A stretch of 64,000 nt of DNA from the NCBI RefSeq assembly GCF_000819785.1, contig NZ_CDBK01000087.1, forward strand, positions 1 through 64,000. The letters run 5' to 3'. Positions 9,010 to 17,862 of the stretch are shown one piece after another; positions within the stretch are counted from its first letter, which is position 1, and every line of letters begins with the position of its first letter. The notes beneath the pieces were generated by a model that was given only the letters and a program-made list of their open reading frames with translations, searched no databases and was not told where the DNA came from. The position numbers were made by a program, and so were the translations under genes. This DNA is from Aeromonas caviae. GTDB lineage: Bacteria; Pseudomonadota; Gammaproteobacteria; Enterobacterales; Aeromonadaceae.

Positions 9010-9605
9010 ACGCCCGTTTGCGCCTGTTTGTGCCACTCATGCTCAGTCTGGGGCTCGGTGCCCTGCTCTGGCTCGGCCTTGGCAACAACCCCTACAGCCA
9101 GGATGAGGCCGTCGCAGGGCGCACCCTGCCTGCGTGGCAGAGTGACGATCTGTTTGGTGGCCCCCCCATCCACACCGCGGCGCTCAAGGGGGAGCCCTTC
9201 GTGCTCAACGTCTGGGCCAGCTGGTGCCCCAACTGCCGCGCCGAGCATCCGCTGCTGGGTGAGCTGGCCAGCGCCGTGCCCCTCTATGGCCTCAACTACC
9301 GGGACAAGGGCGATGCCGCCCGCGCCTGGCTCACCGAGGCGGGTAACCCCTATCGCGCCGTGCTGGCCGACCCCGACGGCCGACTCGCACTGGAGCTCGG
9401 CGTCTATGGCACGCCGGAGACCTATCTCTTCGCCGGTGACGGCACCCTGCTGACCCGTCATACCGGCCTGCTTACCCAGGAGATCTGGCAACGCCAGTTT
9501 GCCCCCCTGCTTGCAAAGGCCCGCAGCAACACCGCCGGCCAGCCCGAAGTGGAAAGAGAAGTGGAGAGAGAAGTAAAGAGACAAGTGCAGGAGAGCAAGC
9601 CATGA
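9006..9605 (+). CDS. Membrane-anchored thioredoxin-like protein of nrf operon (DsbE/CcmG-like)
   Basis: Periplasmic thiol reductase of the CcmG/DsbE type, 199 residues. An N-terminal membrane anchor spans residues 8-26. The thioredoxin motif WASWCPNC has its cysteines at 74 and 77, and a cis-proline region GVYGTPETYLF follows. It probably reduces the apocytochrome cysteines of the CXXCK site before haem attachment. It overlaps both neighbours by ATGA junctions. The C-terminus is odd: four in-frame 12-base repeats encode EVER, EVER, EVKR and QVQE, and the last repeat contains the ribosome site of the next gene. E. coli nrfEFG lacks this gene. Confidence 0.9.
   Translation: MNARLRLFVPLMLSLGLGALLWLGLGNNPYSQDEAVAGRTLPAWQSDDLFGGPPIHTAALKGEPFVLNVWASWCPNCRAEHPLLGELASAVPLYGLNYRDKGDAARAWLTEAGNPYRAVLADPDGRLALELGVYGTPETYLFAGDGTLLTRHTGLLTQEIWQRQFAPLLAKARSNTAGQPEVEREVEREVKRQVQESKP
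9546..9593 (+). repeat. Four tandem 12-bp repeats at the end of the nrf thioredoxin gene
   Basis: The units are GAAGTGGAAAGA, GAAGTGGAGAGA, GAAGTAAAGAGA and CAAGTGCAGGAG. They are in frame and give a charged coiled tail. The last unit carries GGAG at the position of the ribosome site for the gene starting at 9602. Copy-number change would lengthen the tail without a frameshift. Confidence 0.75.
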
Positions 9606-10792
9606 GACGTCTCGGCCACGCCCTGATAGCGCCGCTCTTGCTGGCCTTGAGCCTCGGGGCCCTTGCCAGCGGGGTCGACACCTATGAGTTTCGCCACCCC
9701 GAGCAGCAGACCCGCGCTCAGGAGCTGGCCCGTGCCCTGCGCTGCCCCCAGTGTCAGAACCAGAACCTGGTGGAGTCCAACTCCCCCATCGCCCGGGATC
9801 TGCGGCTCGAGGTCTACCGCTGGGTGGACGAGGGGCAGTCTGATGAGCAGGTGATCGCCCGCATGACGGAGCGCTTCGGCGATTTCGTGCGCTACGATCC
9901 CCCCTTCAAGCGCAGCACGGCGCTGCTGTGGGGCGGCCCCGCCCTCTTGCTGTTGCTGGCCCTCAATCGCCTGCGCAGGAGCCTGCATCGCCGGCAACCG
10001 ACGCGGGTGCCGCTTGTCGGCGATAGAGCCGAGGGGGCGCTCGCCCACGACCCCAGGGCCGAGCTGAACCGGCTGATCACGGCCGAGCAGCAGGCGGGGC
10101 TTGCCCCCCACTGCCGCCTCTACCGGGAGCTGGAACTGGCCCGCCTCGCAAACGCCACCCCACTTGCCGAACAGGCCCTGCGCGAGCGGCTGGTAAGAGA
10201 TCGCACCGCCCGTCCGCTGCCCTGGCTGCGCTCCTGGATGCTGCTTGGGGGCCTGCTGCTGGCGCTGATGGCCGGTATTTATGCCGGCACCGGCCGCTAT
10301 CAGGCGTGGCAGGCGTATCAGTCGCGCCCCGATCCGCTGGCGGGATTGAGCACGCGGGATCTGCAGGACAAGGAGCTGGGCGCCCTGCACCAGCGCCTGC
10401 AAGCCAACCCCGCCGATCTCGACGGCTGGGCGGCGCTCGGCCAGCTCTATCTCTATCGGGACGAGTACGACAACGCCCTGCTCGCCTACCAGCGCCTCGC
10501 CCTGCAAGAAGGGGGCGCCAGCGCGGCGACCCAGGCCGCCCAGGCCACCGTGCTCTACTACCAGGCGGGCCAGCAGCTGACTCCCGAGGCAACCCGCCTG
10601 CTTGATAGCGCCCTCAAGCAGGACAAAGGCGAGGTGAGCGCCCTGATGCTGCTTGCCTCTGATCACTTCCTGCACGGCCGCTACAGCCAGGCCATCGCCC
10701 TCTGGCAGCAGTTGCTGGACGAGGAGCGCCCTCGCATCAACCGGACCGCGCTGATCCAGGCCATTCAGACCGCGCGGATGATGGGAGGATGA
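9602..10792 (+). CDS. nrfG: Fused NrfF-NrfG (CcmH-like thiol protein plus TPR domain)
   Basis: This one protein of 396 residues combines two haem-lyase partners that are separate in E. coli. Residues 1-105 are NrfF/CcmH-like: a signal sequence, LRCPQCQNQ with redox cysteines 48 and 51, then a membrane segment near 106-122. After a linker and a second membrane segment (about 213-232) comes a TPR domain like NrfG/CcmI that presents apocytochrome to the lyase. It overlaps the thioredoxin gene by four bases. It is the last gene of the nrf operon; no strong terminator was seen after it. Confidence 0.9.
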   Translation: MRRLGHALIAPLLLALSLGALASGVDTYEFRHPEQQTRAQELARALRCPQCQNQNLVESNSPIARDLRLEVYRWVDEGQSDEQVIARMTERFGDFVRYDPPFKRSTALLWGGPALLLLLALNRLRRSLHRRQPTRVPLVGDRAEGALAHDPRAELNRLITAEQQAGLAPHCRLYRELELARLANATPLAEQALRERLVRDRTARPLPWLRSWMLLGGLLLALMAGIYAGTGRYQAWQAYQSRPDPLAGLSTRDLQDKELGALHQRLQANPADLDGWAALGQLYLYRDEYDNALLAYQRLALQEGGASAATQAAQATVLYYQAGQQLTPEATRLLDSALKQDKGEVSALMLLASDHFLHGRYSQAIALWQQLLDEERPRINRTALIQAIQTARMMGG

Positions 10793-11142
10793 CGCGGGGC
10801 AAAACAGCGATAATGCAGCGGACCATCTTCCCTGCCGGGCGCCGTTTTTATCGCCATGGTCGCCATTAACGACCCCTTCATCATCCCAAGGCGCCGAAAG
10901 GTGCAAAAAGAGTCGTCATCTAGCCCCTCGCCAGCATATAGTGCGCCCCCGTAGTGGCGTGTCTGCCATGGCTTGACAGGCCTCTATGACTCCCTTTATC
11001 GGGCCCAATAGCCCCGATGTGGGGGATTTCAAGGTGCGCTGGCCCATAAAATGGAAATATCCGGCCACCAGACGTTGTGAAGCGTCAATTACCGTCATAT
11101 AACTTAGCCAAATGTCCCTGTGAGTCGTAGTAGAGTCAAATC
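10793..11142. other. Intergenic region nrfG-pbpG
   Basis: About 350 bases without a gene. It contains an ATCGGG/CCCGAT hairpin (around 10998-11018), a TTGACA hexamer at 10973 without a good -10, and a plausible pbpG promoter at 11075-11103. A 60-codon minus frame here has no protein character. Confidence 0.5.
11075..11103 (+). promoter_or_regulatory. Candidate sigma-70 promoter of pbpG
   Basis: TTGTGA (11075-11080) and TATAAC (11098-11103) are separated by 17 bases and lie 40 bases before the pbpG start. The -10 matches at five of six positions and the -35 at four of six. Confidence 0.45.
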
Positions 11143-12063
11143 ATGAACCTTCGTCCTTTTCTTCCCTTGCTGCTCGGCGCCTTCCTCCTTCCCGCCAGCA
11201 TGGAAAGCGCCCATGCCAACCCGTTTTCTGCGACCTCTTCTTCCACCAACAGCCTGCTCGAACCCCGCAGCAACCTGCCGCTGAGATCCGATGCCTACGT
11301 GGTCGTCAACCCGAAAACCGGCGAGACACTGGCAGAGCGCAACGCCAACCGGGTGATGTCCATCGCCTCCATCACCAAGCTGATGACAGCGCTGGTGGTA
11401 CTGGATGGCAATCAGCGCCTCAACGAGACCCTCACCGTCACCATGGATGACGTGGACAGACTCAAGGGCACGGGGTCGCGCCTCGCGGTGGGCTCGCGCC
11501 TGAGCCGCGCCGACATGCTGCACATCGCACTGATGTCCTCTGAGAACCGCGCAGCCTCCGCCTTGGGACGGCACTACCCGGGTGGCCGCAAAGCCTTTAT
11601 CGAGGCAATGAATGCCAAGGCCCGCATGCTCGGCATGTGGAGCACTCATTTCGCCGACAGCACCGGGCTCAACCCCCGCAACGTCTCCACCGCACACGAT
11701 CTCGCCAAACTGGCTGCTGCCGCATCCACCTACCCGCTGATCCGCCAGTACACCGCCTCCGAGCAGCGTCTGGTACGCAACGGCAAGCGCCAGTTGCACT
11801 ACCTCAACTCCAACCGCCTGGTACGGGAAGGAAGCTGGCCCATTCTGGTCTCCAAGACCGGTTATATCCGCGAGGCGGGGCGCTGCCTGGTCATGGGAAC
11901 CCGGGTCAACAACGAGCCCGTGGTCATGGTGCTGCTTCACGCCAACACCACGGATGAACGGGTCGCCGATGCCAGAAAGATCAAGAGCTGGCTGGAAACC
12001 TCGGGCCGCATGACCCTGACGGCGCAGTCCACTCCCCAGCCCAGGCTCTTCAGCAGCCAGTAA
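11143..12063 (+). CDS. pbpG: D-alanyl-D-alanine endopeptidase (PBP7)
   Basis: Periplasmic low-molecular-weight penicillin-binding protein that cuts peptide cross-links in peptidoglycan. It has 306 residues with a signal peptide ending near AHA (residue 25). All three serine-peptidase motifs are present: SITK at 76-79, SEN near residue 134, and KTG near 240 in [12 protein letters not shown]. Length and motif spacing fit PBP7 rather than PBP5. It is a single gene with its own promoter and a terminator just after the stop. Confidence 0.93.
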   Translation: MNLRPFLPLLLGAFLLPASMESAHANPFSATSSSTNSLLEPRSNLPLRSDAYVVVNPKTGETLAERNANRVMSIASITKLMTALVVLDGNQRLNETLTVTMDDVDRLKGTGSRLAVGSRLSRADMLHIALMSSENRAASALGRHYPGGRKAFIEAMNAKARMLGMWSTHFADSTGLNPRNVSTAHDLAKLAAAASTYPLIRQYTASEQRLVRNGKRQLHYLNSNRLVREGSWPILVSKTGYIREAGRCLVMGTRVNNEPVVMVLLHANTTDERVADARKIKSWLETSGRMTLTAQSTPQPRLFSSQ

Positions 12064-12079
12064 CGGCTACGAGAACAAG

Positions 12080-12111
12080 GGCCCCCAACCGGCAGGTGCG
12101 GGGGCCTTTTT
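12080..12111 (+). terminator. Terminator of pbpG
   Basis: GGCCCCC (12080-12086) pairs with GGGGGCC (12100-12106), followed by five T residues. Confidence 0.85.
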
Positions 12112-12223
12112 CATGAGTGGCAATCCCCCCCTATTGCCTCTTTCTGCTCCCCCGGTGATCCCGACCGTATGGTGCTTCGTTAAGGAGGCAGAGAGAAACC
12201 AAGGGCATCAACAGGGCCGCCAC

Positions 12224-12364
12224 ATGCACCTCAAACCCCATCTACCCGAGAAGATCTGTCCCGTCTGCCTTCGTCCTTTTGCCTGGCGGCGCAAGTGGGC
12301 CCGCTGCTGGCAGGAAGTGCGCTATTGCAGCGAACGCTGCCGTCGTCGGAAGGAGCACCCCTGA
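12224..12364 (+). CDS. DUF2256 mini-protein with four-cysteine zinc-finger-like motif
   Basis: A 46-residue protein starting [10 protein letters not shown]. It has the DUF2256 pattern [14 protein letters not shown] followed by RYCSERC, a Cys4 arrangement that probably binds zinc, in a very basic context. The longer in-frame reading from 12113 lacks similarity in its first 37 residues, so the later ATG is chosen. Its stop shares a base with the start of the photolyase gene (TGATG), so the two are translationally coupled. DUF2256 genes are often next to cryptochrome/photolyase genes, as I recall, but no function is known. A role as partner or nucleic-acid-binding helper of the photolyase is inference. 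Confidence 0.8.
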   Translation: MHLKPHLPEKICPVCLRPFAWRRKWARCWQEVRYCSERCRRRKEHP

Positions 12365-13884
12365 TGGAGCTGCGCCTCATTCTCGGGGATCAACTGAACG
12401 CAGGTCACAGCTGGTTTCGCACGCCGGATGCCGCTGTCTGCTACCTGATGGCGGAGCTGCGCCAGGAGACGGACTACTGCCGCCACCATCGCCAGAAGGT
12501 GCTCGCCTTCTTTGCCGCCATGCGCGCCTTCGCCGCCGCCCTCACCAAGGCGGGCCACCGGGTCTGCTACCTGACTCTCGATGAGAGCGCCACCTGGCCC
12601 GATTTGCCGAGCTTGCTGGCGGCCCAGCTCGAAGCGCATCAGGCCGAGCGCTTCGCCTGGCAGAGCCCGGACGAGTGGCGCCTTGCAAGCCAGCTGACCC
12701 AGTGGGCCTCAGGCCTTGCCATCCCGACCGCTGAGGTGGACAGCGAACATTTTCTCACCCCCCGCGATGGCTGGCGACGCTACCCCCACAGCCGGATGGA
12801 GTTCTTCTACCGCGCCCTGCGAAAGCAGTACCGGGTGTTGCTCGATGAGCGCGGCCAACCCCTTGGGGGGCGCTGGAACTTCGATGCCGAGAATCGCGCC
12901 AAATTGCCGGCGAGCCAACCCATCCCGGCGCCCCTCACCTTTGCCAACGAGGTGAGCGACATCGATGCCATGCTGACCCGCCACGGCGTCGCCACCATTG
13001 GCAGTGCCGATGCCGACGCCCTGCCCTGGCCCGTCACCCGGCGCCAGAGCCGCGCACTGCTTGAACACTTCCTTGCACACTGCCTGCCCCACTTCGGTCG
13101 CTATCAGGACGCCCTGAGCGAGCGGGGCTGGAGCTTGTTCCACAGCCGCTTGTCGTTTTCCATGAACAGCAAGATGCTCCATCCCCTCGAGGTGATCCGC
13201 GCTGCGCAAGCTCACTGGCAGGCCAATCAGGCCACCATTTCCCTGGCGCAGGTGGAGGGGTTCATCCGCCAGATCCTCGGCTGGCGCGAGTTTGTCCGCG
13301 CCCTCTACTGGGAAAAGATGCCCGAGTATCGGCGCACCAACTTTCTCGGGGCCGAGCGACCCCTGCCCGGTTTTTTCTGGAATGGAGAAACCAGCATGGC
13401 CTGCGTACGTCACGCCATTCGACAGTCTCTGGAGCACGCCTATGCCCACCATATCCAGCGGCTGATGGTGACCGGCAACTTCGCCCTGCTGGCGGGGATC
13501 CACCCTGACGAGGTGGATGCCTGGTATCTGGGTATCTATGTGGATGCCATCGAGTGGGTGGAGCTGCCCAACACCCGCGGCATGAGCCAGTTTGCCGATG
13601 GCGGTCTGATAGGCAGCAAGCCCTACGCCAGCAGCGGCGCCTATCTCGAGCGGATGGGCCACTACTGCAAGGGGTGCCACTATCAGGTGAAGGCCCGCAG
13701 CGGGCCGGACAGCTGCCCCTTCAACAGCCTCTATTGGCACTTTCTCTGGCGTAACCGGGACAAACTTGGCAACAACCCTCGCCTCGCCCTGCCCTATGCC
13801 AACTGGGATGGCCAAACCACAGAACAGCAACAAGCGATCCTGACGACGGCAGAGCATCATCTGCTCCACCTGGAACGGCTCTGA
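12364..13884 (+). CDS. Fe-S bacterial (6-4) photolyase / cryptochrome (PhrB-type)
   Basis: Flavoprotein of the deoxyribodipyrimidine photolyase-related family, which repairs (6-4) photoproducts with light. It has 506 residues. Four cysteines at 347, 435, 438 and 451 (in MACVRH, CKGCHY and SCPFNS) have the same spacing (88, 3, 13) as the [4Fe-4S] ligands I recall for Agrobacterium PhrB. The C-terminal FAD-binding helical region is well conserved (PNTRGMSQFADGG). The start at 12364 overlaps the stop of the DUF2256 gene. An alternative role as a light receptor cannot be excluded from sequence. Confidence 0.9.
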   Translation: MELRLILGDQLNAGHSWFRTPDAAVCYLMAELRQETDYCRHHRQKVLAFFAAMRAFAAALTKAGHRVCYLTLDESATWPDLPSLLAAQLEAHQAERFAWQSPDEWRLASQLTQWASGLAIPTAEVDSEHFLTPRDGWRRYPHSRMEFFYRALRKQYRVLLDERGQPLGGRWNFDAENRAKLPASQPIPAPLTFANEVSDIDAMLTRHGVATIGSADADALPWPVTRRQSRALLEHFLAHCLPHFGRYQDALSERGWSLFHSRLSFSMNSKMLHPLEVIRAAQAHWQANQATISLAQVEGFIRQILGWREFVRALYWEKMPEYRRTNFLGAERPLPGFFWNGETSMACVRHAIRQSLEHAYAHHIQRLMVTGNFALLAGIHPDEVDAWYLGIYVDAIEWVELPNTRGMSQFADGGLIGSKPYASSGAYLERMGHYCKGCHYQVKARSGPDSCPFNSLYWHFLWRNRDKLGNNPRLALPYANWDGQTTEQQQAILTTAEHHLLHLERL

Positions 13885-14037
13885 ATCGACCGGATTTCAT
13901 GCCAGAAAGTGAGCAAATGACAACATTGAGAGCCAGTTAACAAAATGTGAATAGCGATAACCACCAATGACATCGACACCAGTTGAATATCCTGTGGCGG
14001 CTGATTAAGGTGGAGGCCCCAGTCAAGGAGAGACAAG

Positions 14038-15291
14038 ATGGACATAGTGGTACTCGGTGGTGGCGTGGTCGGTGTGACCAGCGCCTGGTATCTGGCCAAG
14101 GCCGGTCACAAAGTGACCCTGCTGGAGCGGCGTGACGGGGTGGCCCTTGAAACCAGCCATGCCAACGCGGGTCAGATCTCCCCGGGTTATGCTTCCCCCT
14201 GGGCTGCCCCCGGCATTCCCCTCAAGGCCGCCAAATGGCTGCTGCAAAAGCACGCCCCCTTCACGGTGCGACCCACCTCGGACCCCTTCCAGCTGCGCTG
14301 GATGCTGAAGATGTTCGCCAACTGCACGCCGGCAGCCTATGCAGTCAACAAGGGGCGCATGGTGCGGCTGGCCGAGTACAGCCGCGACTGCATGAAGCAG
14401 TTGCGGGGCGAGCTGGCGCTCGACTACGAAGGGCGCCAGCTCGGCACCCTGCAACTGTTTCGCAGTCAGGCCCAGCTCGATGCCAGCCAGCGCGATATCG
14501 CCGTGCTCGAGGAGTACGGCGTCCCCTATCAGTCTCTGAATGCCGACGGCTGCGAGGAGGTCGAGCCCGCCCTGGCAAGGGTGCGTGGCAAGGTGGTGGG
14601 GGGCCTGCGCCTGCCGGGGGACGAGACGGGGGATTGCTTCCGCTTCACCCAAGCCCTAGCTGACGAGGCCCGCAAGCTCGGGGTGAGCTTCGTCTTCAAC
14701 TGCGCCATCGACGAGGTCGAGATCGCGAAGGGACGCGCCGTAGCGGTCCGTGCCGGCGAGCAGCGCTTCCAGGCCGACGCCATCGTCTGTGCCCTCGGCA
14801 GTTATGGCACCGGCTTCCTGCGCCCCCTCGGAATTGAGCTCCCCGTCTACCCGGTCAAGGGGTACTCCCTCACCCTGCCGATGACGGATGCCAAGGGTGC
14901 CCCACGCAGCACCGTGCTGGACGAAACCTACAAGGTCGCCATCACCCGCTTCGACGAGCGGATCCGGGTGGGGGGCATGGCCGAGCTGTCGGGCTTCAAC
15001 CTGGCGCTCAACCCGAGGCGCCACGATACCCTGGCCATGGTGGTGAGGGATCTCTTCCCCCAGGGGGGGGATCTGGAGCAGGCCACCTTCTGGACCGGGC
15101 TGCGCCCCATGACGCCGGACGGCACGCCCCTGGTGGGCCCAAGCCCCATCCCCGGGCTCTGGCTCAATACCGGCCACGGTACCCTGGGCTGGACCATGGC
15201 GGCCGGATCGGGCCAGTTGCTCAGCGATCTCATCTCGGGCAATACCCCGGATATCAGCGACGAGGGGCTCACCCTGGCCCGCTACGGCTAG
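14038..15291 (+). CDS. dadA: D-amino acid dehydrogenase small subunit
   Basis: FAD-dependent membrane-associated enzyme that oxidises D-alanine and other D-amino acids to keto acids and passes electrons to the respiratory chain. It has 417 residues. The N-terminus is an FAD dinucleotide-binding fold, [20 protein letters not shown], and the C-terminal [14 protein letters not shown] motif is typical. A good ribosome site, AAGGAGAGAC, precedes ATG 14038. It is alone here; no alanine racemase gene dadX follows. A bidirectional [19 protein letters not shown] it from the convergent HPP gene. Confidence 0.95.
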   Translation: MDIVVLGGGVVGVTSAWYLAKAGHKVTLLERRDGVALETSHANAGQISPGYASPWAAPGIPLKAAKWLLQKHAPFTVRPTSDPFQLRWMLKMFANCTPAAYAVNKGRMVRLAEYSRDCMKQLRGELALDYEGRQLGTLQLFRSQAQLDASQRDIAVLEEYGVPYQSLNADGCEEVEPALARVRGKVVGGLRLPGDETGDCFRFTQALADEARKLGVSFVFNCAIDEVEIAKGRAVAVRAGEQRFQADAIVCALGSYGTGFLRPLGIELPVYPVKGYSLTLPMTDAKGAPRSTVLDETYKVAITRFDERIRVGGMAELSGFNLALNPRRHDTLAMVVRDLFPQGGDLEQATFWTGLRPMTPDGTPLVGPSPIPGLWLNTGHGTLGWTMAAGSGQLLSDLISGNTPDISDEGLTLARYG

Positions 15292-15325
15292 GCATTGGCC
15301 ACCGTCTGTGCAAGTCTGCGAAAAA

Positions 15326-15355
15326 AGAGGGCGTGCCTGGCACGCCCTCTTTATT
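15326..15355. terminator. Bidirectional terminator between dadA and HPP/CBS gene
   Basis: AGAGGGCGTG and CACGCCCTCT form a perfect stem (15326-15350) with A residues on the left and TTATT on the right, serving both convergent genes. Confidence 0.88.
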
Positions 15356-15366
15356 CTTGCCCCTGG

Positions 15367-16491
15367 CTACGACGACACCGGGGTCGCCTCCTCGCTCGTC
15401 AGTCCGGGTTTCAGGGCCAACGTGAAGAGCGCCGCCACCATGTCGGACTGAGTGATGATGCCCACCAGCTGCTCCCCCTCCACCACCGGCATGTGGTGCA
15501 GCCCCCCGTCGGAGAAGGCCTCCACCAGATCATAGAGAGGCTGGTAGCGCCGCGCCGTCTGCACCTCCCGGGTCATCAGATCCGCGACCTGCTGCTGCTC
15601 GAGGGCCTCCTTCGCCCTCGGCTGGTGACCCGCCCGGTCGATCATCAGGTCGTGCAGGGTGATGATGCCGACCAGCCTCTCCCCCTCATCCACCACCGGC
15701 AGCGCCTTGATCTGGTGGTGGGAGAGCAGATGCCACGCTTCCATGGCGAGCGCCTGTGGCGTCGTCACGACGAGATCCCGCGACATCACATCCTGGCACC
15801 GTACCGTCCCCACTCGCCCCCGCAGGGCGTGAAGCTGGGCCTCCTGCAGCAGCTCCTGCAGATCCTGGCGGCTGATGTCCAGCAGCTCCCCGTGTTTTTG
15901 CAGGGCAAAGTCGATGTCCTGGGTGGCGAGCCGGGCACTCGGCTGGGGATCCGCCGTCTGGTGGCGATTGGGCGCCGCCTTGCCGCCATGGGGATAACGA
16001 CGCCCCAGGGCGCGGTTGTAGAGCAAGCCCAGACTCAGTAGCAACAGGGAGTTGAGCAGCACCGGCAGCAGCACGTAGCCGACCCCGAGCGCCCGGATCC
16101 CCTCGCCGCCGATGACGGCGGTCAGGGCCACGGCGCCGCCGGGCGGGTGCAGGCTGCGGGTGAGGAACATGGCGGCGATGGCCAGCATCACCGCCAGGGC
16201 CGAGGCGATAGCCATGTCCGGCACCAGGCTCGCACTCAATACCCCCATCAGGGCCGACACCCCGTTGCCCACAAGGATGGACCAGGGCTGGGCCAGGGGG
16301 CTGGCCGGGGCGGCAAACAGCAGCACGGCGGAGGCCCCCATGGGGGCGATGAGCCAGTGCACCTCGAGCCCCAGCCCCCAGCGGCACAGCAAGGCGGTGC
16401 CGAGCAAGCCGATGAGGGCGCCAAGGGCGCCGTAACAACTCTCTTTGACGCTGGTATTGGTCGATACCGGCAAAAAATCCCTGAACTGCAT
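15367..16491 (-). CDS. HPP-family membrane protein with two CBS domains
   Basis: 374 residues. The N-terminal 165 residues contain four or five membrane segments and the HPP signature, seen as HWLIAPMGASAVLLFAAP and RSLHPPGGAVAL. A linker leads to two CBS domains (about 235-300 and 310-365) that usually sense adenine nucleotides. HPP proteins have been linked to nitrite transport in plastids and cyanobacteria, but the function here is not established. No operon partner is visible. It is transcribed convergently with dadA. Confidence 0.85.
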   Translation of the reverse strand: MQFRDFLPVSTNTSVKESCYGALGALIGLLGTALLCRWGLGLEVHWLIAPMGASAVLLFAAPASPLAQPWSILVGNGVSALMGVLSASLVPDMAIASALAVMLAIAAMFLTRSLHPPGGAVALTAVIGGEGIRALGVGYVLLPVLLNSLLLLSLGLLYNRALGRRYPHGGKAAPNRHQTADPQPSARLATQDIDFALQKHGELLDISRQDLQELLQEAQLHALRGRVGTVRCQDVMSRDLVVTTPQALAMEAWHLLSHHQIKALPVVDEGERLVGIITLHDLMIDRAGHQPRAKEALEQQQVADLMTREVQTARRYQPLYDLVEAFSDGGLHHMPVVEGEQLVGIITQSDMVAALFTLALKPGLTSEEATPVSS

Positions 16492-16668
16492 GGTGCTCCC
16501 GCAGACAATAACATTTATTTCAAATGCGCAATTCTAGCCACTTTCTCCCGTCCCGCACCAGCACCCCGCTCCGCCATGGCCATCATCCGCACGCTTTTTC
16601 CCTTCTTAACATTGTCTTAAGAGTCCGCTGGCACCCTTTACGCCATCCCAACACTGGAGCCCAACGGT

Positions 16669-17769
16669 ATGACTCACCTCAACGATGCCCTGCGCCGCTT
16701 CGACGGCCAACGCCGGGTCTGGACGGCGGGACTGGAGCGAACCCTGCTCGGCTGGCTTGCCAGTCGCAGCGCATTGCCGCCCTCTTCGCAGGCACCCCGC
16801 CGGATCCTGGTCATTCGCAGCACCAACCGCATCGGCAACAACCTCTTCCTGCTACCCTTCCTGCACCAGCTTCATCGCGCCCATCCCCACGCCGAGCTGG
16901 AGCTGGTGTGCAGCCCCACCACCCTGATCCCCTTCCTGGCCGATCTGCCCCTGCGGCGCATTCATCAGATCCGGTTGCAGGGCAGACACCTGCCGGGCGC
17001 CCTCTCGGCACTCTCGCGTCTGCGCCGCCAGCACTACGACAGGGTCTACGTCCCCTTCGCCTCCAGTACGGATCACTTCATCGCCGCCTGGGTACAGGCC
17101 CGTGAGAAATGCGGCTTCGACGATGGCCATGGGGATCTCATCTTCCAGCGTCCGCGGGCTGCGGACAGTGAGTGCCACTACGCCCACCAGCCCCTGCAAC
17201 TGCTCGGCATACCGGGCAATCCGGCCGAACCCATCCCCCTTGGCAGCCTGTTGCAGGGGCCAAGCCCGGCCTTGAGTGCGCTGCGACGAGCCCATCCTGG
17301 CCGTCCCCTGATCGGCTTTTTCACCGGCGCCCGCAAGGGCAAGGGGCTCTCCCTGCCCCAGTGGCAACGGTTGCTTGGGGATCTGCGCCGTCACAGCCCG
17401 GATGCCCTGCTGGTCCAGCTCGCGGATCCCGCCGCCCCCGAGCACCTGCTCGGGGACGTGCACGTTTCCCTTGGCAACATGGGGGAGCTGGCCCGCTTCA
17501 CGGGCGGCCTCTCCCTCTTCGTCAGCGCCGACACCGGTCCCCTGCACCTGGCTGCCGCCAGCGGTGTGCCCTGTCTTGGCCTCTTTACCCAGACCGACCC
17601 CGCCCGCTACGGGTGCCTGGGCGCCCAGCACCTCAATCTGGTGATCGAGGATCGCAATGCCATTCCCCTCGACCACCAGTGGCTGGCCGAGGCGCTCGCA
17701 AGCGCCCCTCACCCGGTGACGATGTCGGTTTCTCCCACCCGCTACCGGCCCGCCCTGATCCCCCTCTAG
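16669..17769 (+). CDS. Glycosyltransferase family 9 (heptosyltransferase-like)
   Basis: 366-residue GT-B-fold enzyme of the ADP-heptose:LPS heptosyltransferase family. The N-terminal acceptor domain begins IRSTNRIGNNLFLLPFL (about residues 46-62), and the donor-binding signature is FVSADTGPLHLAAASGVP (about 284-301). It most likely adds a heptose to the LPS core or a related polysaccharide. No other LPS gene is adjacent, so the acceptor cannot be named and I give no symbol. AT-rich sequence with the palindrome CTTAACATTGTCTTAAG lies 45 bases upstream. Confidence 0.85.
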   Translation: MTHLNDALRRFDGQRRVWTAGLERTLLGWLASRSALPPSSQAPRRILVIRSTNRIGNNLFLLPFLHQLHRAHPHAELELVCSPTTLIPFLADLPLRRIHQIRLQGRHLPGALSALSRLRRQHYDRVYVPFASSTDHFIAAWVQAREKCGFDDGHGDLIFQRPRAADSECHYAHQPLQLLGIPGNPAEPIPLGSLLQGPSPALSALRRAHPGRPLIGFFTGARKGKGLSLPQWQRLLGDLRRHSPDALLVQLADPAAPEHLLGDVHVSLGNMGELARFTGGLSLFVSADTGPLHLAAASGVPCLGLFTQTDPARYGCLGAQHLNLVIEDRNAIPLDHQWLAEALASAPHPVTMSVSPTRYRPALIPL

Positions 17770-17787
17770 GGGGCGGCCATGCAAAAA

Positions 17788-17813
17788 AGAGGGAAGGCTG
17801 TCGCCTTCCCTCT
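17788..17813. terminator. Bidirectional terminator between GT9 gene and metE
   Basis: AGAGGGAAGGC and GCCTTCCCTCT form a perfect stem with a four-base loop, flanked by a run of A residues on the left. Confidence 0.85.
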
Positions 17814-17862
17814 CTCGTCTTGGTGACACTCACCGGGCGCTCGTCCGGGTGAATGGAAGCCC

